Source: Terfezia claveryi (Eukaryota; Ascomycota; Pezizomycetes; Pezizales; Pezizaceae). Taken from it: a DNA stretch of 22,082 bases. The DNA is taken from NCBI GenBank assembly GCA_015179025.1, contig WHUX01000503.1, positions 1 through 22,082 of the forward strand. The letters run 5' to 3'. The notes under the pieces are model-generated. The model was not told the origin of the DNA. It was given only the letters and a program-made list of their open reading frames with translations, and made no database searches. Of this stretch, positions 16,377 through 22,082 are shown one piece after another. Every line of letters begins with the position of its first letter. Position 1 is the stretch's first letter. A program made the position numbers and the translations under genes.

Positions 16377-18019
16377 ATGAAGTTCTTCGTCACCCTCCTT
16401 GTCGGCATTACCGTGCTAGCAAGCAAAGTCTCCAGAGGAAACCCCTCCCATGACTGGTTCCGCGCGGAGGAATACCGCTCCGGCGCCGTCACATGGGCCT
16501 CATGTCCCTCAAACGAGCAACATACTCGCGCAATCGCAACTCCGGACTATACCGCAACTCCAAAATGGAAACCATCAAAACCCTTGCAAAATGCAAAAAT
16601 GGTGTTGCAACTACTCCGAACGGAGATATATTCCGATGTAAGAATATCGATTTGGTGTATTTCGCAAATCATGCAGACTTGGGTAGTGCTACTGGCGAGG
16701 GAGCTCTATTTGGGGATGGACGGCGCCGGATGGAAGGGAGTTTGCGGCGATTGGACAGGCGGATGGAGCGGCGTTTGTAGAGGTGGATGGAAAGACTGGG
16801 CATTGGTTTATCTGGAGGTTACCCCAGCCGAAGGATGTGGAGCCGGAGATTTGGAGGAGATTAGGATGATGAAGAATTATGCGGTTATTGGCTCTGAGGC
16901 AAGGGCCATGGGATTCAGATCTTTGATATGCAGAAAAATGTAGGTACCATATTTCAGTACATGAGAATTCCATTTGGTAAAGTGAAAGTAATATATATCT
17001 GCTAAACTGAGATTTTGAATGATATAGCTCCTTCACCTAAGCTGGAAAGCCAAACTCCCCTCTTTCAGCCAAAGGTCTTCGACCCGGAAACCGACATCAC
17101 TGGCACTTTAAAGGCTCCCAACCGGAGCTACACATAATATTGTGACCACCCTGACCGGTTTATGCCGTTGCTGTGGGTGCCCGACCACGAAACTCCACTT
17201 GCCCGCAGGCCTCATTTTCATTGACTTGAAAAGCCCCTCGAAGCCCACCAGCCCTGGCTGCAATGCCGCCGATGGATACGTTCATGATGCGCAATGCCTG
17301 CCATACCGGGCCCAGATAGGAGGTATCATGGCGGGATATTTGCTACGGATACAATGAGAACTCCTTGACAATGTAAGTTCCTGCGAGTTTGATCGATGGT
17401 TTTTGAACTTACAGGTTTGGACATGGACAGCTACGATGTTACCGACCGAACCAACTCCTCCATCATCTCCATCACCTCCTACGAGGGCGCTGCCTACACG
17501 CACCAGGGCTCTTCTGAACAAAAACTGCAGGACTTCTCATCATGGACGACGAGTACGACGAGTACGACGGAACCGGTCTCGCGAAAGATGGATTTCCCGT
17601 ATCCTACATTTGGGACATTCAAGACCTCCAGAAGCCAAAGCAGACTGGTTATTTCAGTCCTCGGTAAGGGGTATTGACCATAACCAGTATATCAATGGGG
17701 ACTTTGTCTACCAAAGTAACTACGGCGCTGGATTGAGAATTTTGGATATTTCGACTGTGAAGAGGGATCCGACTGGGAAGGGAATCAGGGAGGTTGGGTA
17801 CTTGATAGTAAGTCACTCACCCACTAGGACTAGGATTTCTTAACTTAGGAGGAATAGTTACCCTGAAGACGATACTGAAGGTGGGGGGGGATTATCGACT
17901 TTGTGGAAGCTGGTCGAGTTTGGATTGTTCAAGAGTGGTGGATATTGATCAACACTATTGAGAGAGGGGTATACTCTGTAGATATACTGGCGAAAGGAAG
18001 TACGAGTAAGAGCGCCTAA
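16377..18019 (+). CDS. Secreted choice-of-anchor-B / LVIVD-type protein
   Basis: Exons are about 16377-16943, 17028-17372, 17431-17817 and 17858-18019. Introns are GT-AG, with a GCTAAAC branch site at 17001. The ATG opens a signal peptide (MKFFVTLLVGITVLAS). Recognisable blocks follow in order: LAKCKNGVA, FRCKNIDLVYFANHADLGSA, RMMKNYAVIGSEA, PKVFDPETDITG, AGLIFIDLKSPSKPTSPGCN, DGYVHDAQCLPYR, then SSIISITSYEGAAYTHQG, DEYDEYDGTG, SVRGIDHNQY, YQSNYGAGLRILDIS, and a tail ending before TAA at 18017-18019. This matches the fungal family with repeats of the form LxIxD, predicted to fold as a secreted beta-propeller; no enzymatic role is established. The spliced length of about 487 codons fits the family's roughly 500 residues. 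Reading it needs roughly 15-20 single-base additions. It is either an error-damaged copy of a functional gene (favoured) or a recent pseudogene. Confidence 0.85.
16944..17027 (+). other. Intron 1 of the choice-of-anchor-B gene
   Basis: GTACCA donor at 16944, GCTAAACTGA branch site at about 17001, TATAG acceptor at 17025-17027. Joining gives a continuous reading through NVAPSPKLESQTPLFQPKV. A later CAG before CCAAAGGTC is an alternative acceptor. Confidence 0.65.
17373..17430 (+). other. Intron 2 of the choice-of-anchor-B gene
   Basis: Strong GTAAGT donor, 58 bases long, ending GGACAG. Splicing joins ACA AT to C TAC GAT and restores T-I-Y-D-V, the expected conserved reading. The nearer acceptor TTACAG at 17414 would not restore it. 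Confidence 0.75.
17818..17857 (+). other. Intron 3 of the choice-of-anchor-B gene
   Basis: GTAAGT donor, CTTAAC branch-like word, AATAG acceptor. It is short at 40 bases. Splicing leads into the Y-P-E-D-D-T-E reading of the last exon. The exact acceptor may be the upstream TTAG at 17848. Confidence 0.6.
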
Positions 18020-18477
18020 GGTTATGTACCAGTATACATATGTTTAGAAAATTTATGATGCACATGAATAGTAGCGGTTGTCAATAAGTTTCCTGTATCA
18101 TGTATGTATGGGTTTTTTAGCGCAAGCCACATACTAGCCAAAAGCAGTGAAACATATTGACCAATAAAAATACCGAACATCAGGAATTTTTTTTTTAAAT
18201 ACTTGTTACTCCTATTCGTTCCAGTAAGGGGCCCATGAGGAGCCACCGGAAACCCGATAGATTCGAACATCATGAAAAGCTTAAGCTCTGCAAGATATTG
18301 AGGACTTCCTTGTTATTCAAGAGGTTATTAGTTCCGACCGATATCTACTCTCTCACGACAGCACAGGACAGCCCAAGGTGCCACACAGAACATGAACGGC
18401 TAGTGGTTTGCGTTAGCCTACTGCGGAACTTCTTCTTGACTCTTAGGATTATCAATTGAGGTTCCCTACATGAACAA
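18020..18477. other. Intergenic region before the tRNA
   Basis: No gene is recognised. Short frames on both strands (18022-18273 minus, 18235-18459 plus) have no familiar content. A T-run of 10 lies near 18187-18196. Confidence 0.5.
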
Positions 18478-18564
18478 GCGACTTTAGCTCAGTTGGGAGA
18501 GCGTCAGACTGAAGTTATTCAGTCAAACATCTGAAGGTCTTGTGTTCGATCCACAAAAGTCGCA
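18478..18564 (+). tRNA. tRNA-Phe (GAA) with a 14-nt intron
   Basis: The cloverleaf is complete. Acceptor GCGACTT (18478-18484) pairs with AAGTCGC (18557-18563), with discriminator A at 18564. The D arm is GCTC-AGTTGGGA-GAGC. Anticodon stem TCAGA pairs with TCTGA around CTGAAGA, giving anticodon GAA at 18511-18513. The T arm is TTGTG-TTCGATC-CACAA. A 14-base intron (18515-18528, TTATTCAGTCAAAC) lies after position 37, the standard eukaryotic nuclear site, and its TTCAG can pair with the anticodon CTGAA. Without the intron the molecule is 73 bases. It decodes UUC/UUU. Confidence 0.97.
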
Positions 18565-18573
18565 TTTTTTTTT
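18565..18573 (+). terminator. RNA polymerase III terminator
   Basis: A run of nine T follows the discriminator base of the tRNA directly, with a second T-run at about 18580. Confidence 0.85.
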
Positions 18574-21500
18574 GGTCTCTTTTTTTTTCTTCTCTCTTTT
18601 TTGTGGACTAAATAGCTCACGATATGTATGTAGCCTCGTAACCTAGTCTGGCTCTGTTGGGAGTTACATACTTGGCGTCATCACGTGCGCATGATCTCAA
18701 CGAACGGGTTGTATAGAGAGGTGAAGTATGAAATACCATCCCCTTTTACACCCCTTTTCTTTTTTTTTTTCGTTTGGGGGCTTTTTTTCTTTCTTTTTCT
18801 TTTTAATTCTTAGGCTGGTTGGCTGGCTTGCTTCGTATGGCCTTTTCGTAGGGATTACTCCATAGTATGCATTACATTAAATTACATCTTATCATTTAAC
18901 ATGTTGTAATTTTCGGGGAGCAGGAGCAATTCGGGGAGTGTTTTTGTTTTTATCTATTTGCTTGATTATTATAAATTTTTGCGATATTTTGTATTGTTTG
19001 TGTTGCTTGTATAAAGCAAGAACTTGAACTTGAATGTCCGCGTGTGTGTGCTGGGAGGTTGGCAACTTCAACGTTAGGGGTTTAACTGTGTGGGGTGGTG
19101 AGTTGGGTGTTTTTTGGTTGGCTTCGCTTGGTGCCTCTGTGGGGGGAGGCGGCGAGGGAAGGAGTAATAATAAGTATACATGTAAGTGTATGTTGCCTGT
19201 TACCTGTACAGAGCGGTCGAGTGGCGTGGAAAGGATAAATGCGGATATTGTAGAGTTGATTTGATCAGTTTGTGTAATAGTGAGGAAACAAAGTGATTGG
19301 ATACTTTTCTTTTTGGGTTTTAGGAAAGTATCCTACCGTTACTGGTTAACATTGAATGGGGAAGAAAAGGCAAAAAAAAAAAAAAGGTCCAAGAATTTAC
19401 TACCCTAGGGCAACCTTGAAATAATAAAAAAAAAACACCTTTATTTGCGAAAGTAGAAAAGTTTTAGAATTCCCAGGCGGGGGAAGCGGGGAGAGGCGAG
19501 TACTACAGAAAGTAGATGTAGCTCTCTCTCCTCCCTTTATTCACTTTGGGGTTTGTGTAGAATAGTAAGTAAAAAGTTAAAAAAAAAAAAGTAAGTAGAA
19601 AGGATTTTTTTTTGTACAGTGAATACAACTAAATTGTGGAAAAACTGTGTTGTAAAATATATATGTATCCTGGCTATTGATACTGAATATATGTAGTGAA
19701 TGAACTTTTTTTTTTTCTTTGATTGGAGTTCAGTGCAGTGTAACGCGTGGATCCAGTTATTATCGCTCTGAGCGAGTAAGTACTTTCACTGAAATTTATT
19801 TTTGGGCGACCTGTAGAGCCTAACTGCTACCCCTCCCTCCCCCGCAAGTAGTTCAAGGCCTTCAAGAATGACATTGATATACGCAAGTTCTCTTCCAAGC
19901 TAAAACTCATCAATTCAGCTGATTAGGTACTTATATATTTACTCACCAACCAAACCTATTTCAACCCCATTTCCAAAACCAAAACAGGCATCTACTACAG
20001 AATAGTAGGCTGGTGTTTCACTTAACACTTACTAAAGAAGCTGACTGCATAAGCATAGGAAATTATAGTAAAATGTGATGGAAACAGATGATATCATAAC
20101 ATTATAACTCAAGAAGCCTAAAATAAAAAGTAAAAGAAATAAATTAGACTGCTGTATCTGAGTTCAGGGTAACAACGAGGCCTGTTTGGATGTTTACTTC
20201 ACAAGGAAGTTCTAAGAACTGCCACGTGATACAAACTATCACTGCTAAATTAGGACTAGCTCAATTACCGAAAATAGTAGTCTGCTTGATGCCAGAAAAG
20301 GTAGGGGTCAATCAAAAAAAAGGCAATTGCCTGAAACCTATCAGTACTAGACCCCCTACTGTGTAGTCACCCACCGCAGTACTTGTAGGCTAGTGACCTG
20401 AGTATAGATATGGCACAGGATGGGATGCATTGTTCTTCAGAGATGTCTTGCGACATGCCCCTTATCTAGCTATAGGACGGTCGATTGAGGTGAAAATATT
20501 CTCATGCTTAGATTGAAGTTGCCATTCAACCGTGAACGTGAAGTATAAACCTAGTCTGCGGCATACAAATTCTCCCGAACCTTTACTTATTTATCTTCAT
20601 ACTGTGTGTGCGTGGTTTGTGCTTTGGAAGTGTGCGAAAATGTTATGGGACACCTTGACCTATGTGAGATAATATCTGTATATATGGAAAATGGAACTGA
20701 ATATTTTGAGGTAATCTAGCTGATTGCGGGAAGTACTGATTTATATTTTTGTATCTAACTACATATAGTTGTGAATTTAAATCGCCGTTTATTGGAGTTT
20801 GGATCCTGTCCAAGAGTTGCACCTGCTGGTTTTGATTCCTTATTCATTCATATGTTCCATTAGTGTGCGCGCTGTATTGGGTTCTACATCTCACCCACAG
20901 GGTGTCCCATTACTCATGTCGTATATCTGTAGTTACTGCCTTGTTGCGTTACCCTCGTTTTCTTCAGACTATGGTCGCAGATACTGATTCCTTCCGTGTT
21001 TTTGCTGCTGTCTGTGGTGCCTAAACTCAGGTGATCCTGAGACATGTTCCCCTTCTGTCGAATGTCAAGAATGTCCCAGTATGGAAATTGATACTCCCAG
21101 GTTGTGGGTTTCTTTTTTGCTCCGGTACTCACAATTTCATATCGATAATCACAGCAACTGGGATGGCAGTGTGGCGGCTCTGGAAGATCGACCGGCGGGT
21201 CGACAAGTGCCAGCTAACAGGCCAGGACTCCAGAAGGGTGGGGGGAGAATCTGGTCTAGTGGGTAGCGGTTTGATCGGAAGGCAGGGCTCGGAGCAGTCC
21301 ACAAGGTCGAGGAGAAACAGGAGTGTTAGTCCCAGGTGTCTCTGATATATAGGAGGATGTCCTCGCTGTGAAGGATAATATCACGAAAAGCTGCGATATG
21401 TTTTGGTTAATTATGAAGTTGTTCCAGTTACCTGCTGGCACAGGTGGTTTGGGTCCCCTTGCACTAACTCAGACCACAAGAACCATCCGAACTCATAGTA

Positions 21501-21700
21501 AGACCATGAGGGCCTTGGGTCTCATAGTTATGTGCGTGAAAACACTCTCTAGGCAGGGACAACAACTTGCCAAAATGGAGGTAGGAATCCACAGTCTAAC
21601 TTGAAGTGAGGGAGAACTTATCGAACAGGCTTAAGGTGCAAAAGGTGCATTCCATTAGATACAAATATATTTTACTGTACCAGGTCCCCTAACCTGGACT
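18574..21700. other. AT-rich intergenic region with homopolymer runs
   Basis: Poly-T and poly-A runs of 8-14 bases are frequent (about 18580-18600, 18759-18800, 19373-19385, 19578-19590, 19705-19716). A plus-strand segment at about 19850-19925 (FKAFKNDIDIRKFSSKLKL, then stop) and frames near 21031-21345 and 21368-21604 are open but unrecognised. At about 21145 the minus strand has a GTGAGT donor-like word at the end of an open stretch. With base losses likely here, a real fragmented gene cannot be excluded at 20900-21600. Confidence 0.4.
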
Positions 21701-21755
21701 ATCACAAGAAGAGGCAGCTTTTTTTTTAAATTTTTTTAAAAAAAACTCATTAGTT

Positions 21756-21953
21756 CTAAGACGAGGCAGCGAATACCAGCTTGACAGCAGGTGGTGATGA
21801 AATGGATACCAGGTAGGTGAAGAAACCATTCGAGAACTGTGACAGAACGGCACTAAAGGGTTTAGCGGCCCAGGACCTTAGGGGTGGTGGAGGCACAAGA
21901 GCCGAGGAGGCAACCTGTGTATGCGATGGTAGACAGCACAAAAAACTGCTCAT
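21756..21953 (-). CDS. Candidate small secreted protein, uncharacterised
   Basis: A minus-strand ATG at 21951-21953 begins 65 codons (MSSFLCCLPSHTQVASSALV...). If one A is assumed lost in the ATGAGCAG start region, the frame becomes M-K-Q-F-F-V-L-S-T-I-A-Y, a typical hydrophobic signal peptide, and runs to a stop near 21861, after which another frame must be used. A TATA-like CTATATA lies about 45 bases upstream (21994-22000) and a second TATATAA near 22073. No family is recognised. The promoter and signal-peptide look are suggestive only. Confidence 0.35.
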   Translation of the reverse strand: MSSFLCCLPSHTQVASSALVPPPPLRSWAAKPFSAVLSQFSNGFFTYLVSISSPPAVKLVFAASS

Positions 21954-22082
21954 GTGTCCATGTATTGTGAATGCAAAGAGAGCAATAGAGCAGGTATATA
22001 GGGACCCGGAATTGTGCAGGGAGTTGTATGTATATGTTTTTGCAGTAGGAGAGTGCAGTGGGCAGGAGTCTTATATAGTTAT

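Noticed and set aside
19034..19264. Plus-strand 76-codon Gly/Val-rich frame
   Set aside because: Composition follows the local GT-rich DNA and no domain or promoter signal supports it.

Overview
The window looks like a gene-poor, repeat-rich stretch of a filamentous ascomycete (Pezizomycotina) nuclear genome. The reasons are short GT-AG introns with GCTAAAC-type branch sites, a nuclear tRNA-Phe(GAA) with a short intron, two small secreted cysteine-rich genes, one secreted choice-of-anchor-B/LVIVD-type gene, and a dense set of DNA transposon remnants plus a LINE fragment. I cannot name the species.

Layout. Bases 13-1874 form a foldback-like element: two inverted arms of about 650 bp around a 564-bp core built from a degenerate 12-bp minisatellite. 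Bases 1881-10546 are mostly transposon-derived: a possible hAT-like element (2427-3799) holding an 81-bp mini-element (3228-3308) and an 18-bp minisatellite; a pogo/Tigger-like derivative with TA duplications (4370-5171) carrying an antisense transposase C-terminus; a hAT-type MITE (about 5907-6226); two TIR elements flanked by TA (8030-8930 and 9097-9686); and an antisense LINE RNase H fragment (9939-10546). Bases 11075-11740 and 13048-13960 are two copies of one segmental duplication, each with a minus-strand cysteine-rich secreted-protein gene; the second copy is decayed. Bases 16272-18019 hold the best gene, a four-exon choice-of-anchor-B secreted protein, followed by tRNA-Phe at 18478-18564. 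The remaining 3.5 kb is AT-rich with homopolymer runs and at most one small minus-strand secreted-protein candidate near the right edge.

The main caveat concerns sequence quality. The 16377-18019 gene has intact splice sites and a recognisable protein from end to end, but reading it needs roughly 15-20 single-base additions, mostly in short homopolymers, and I saw no in-frame stop once the frame is followed. The same pattern appears in the cysteine-rich genes and in the transposase remnant at 8251. I infer that the sequence carries base-loss errors at about 1% (or, less likely, unusually one-sided natural decay). The lack of any ORF over 200 codons in 22 kb should therefore not be taken as a lack of genes.

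There is no operon-like organisation. The two secreted-protein loci and the tRNA are independent transcription units set among mobile DNA.
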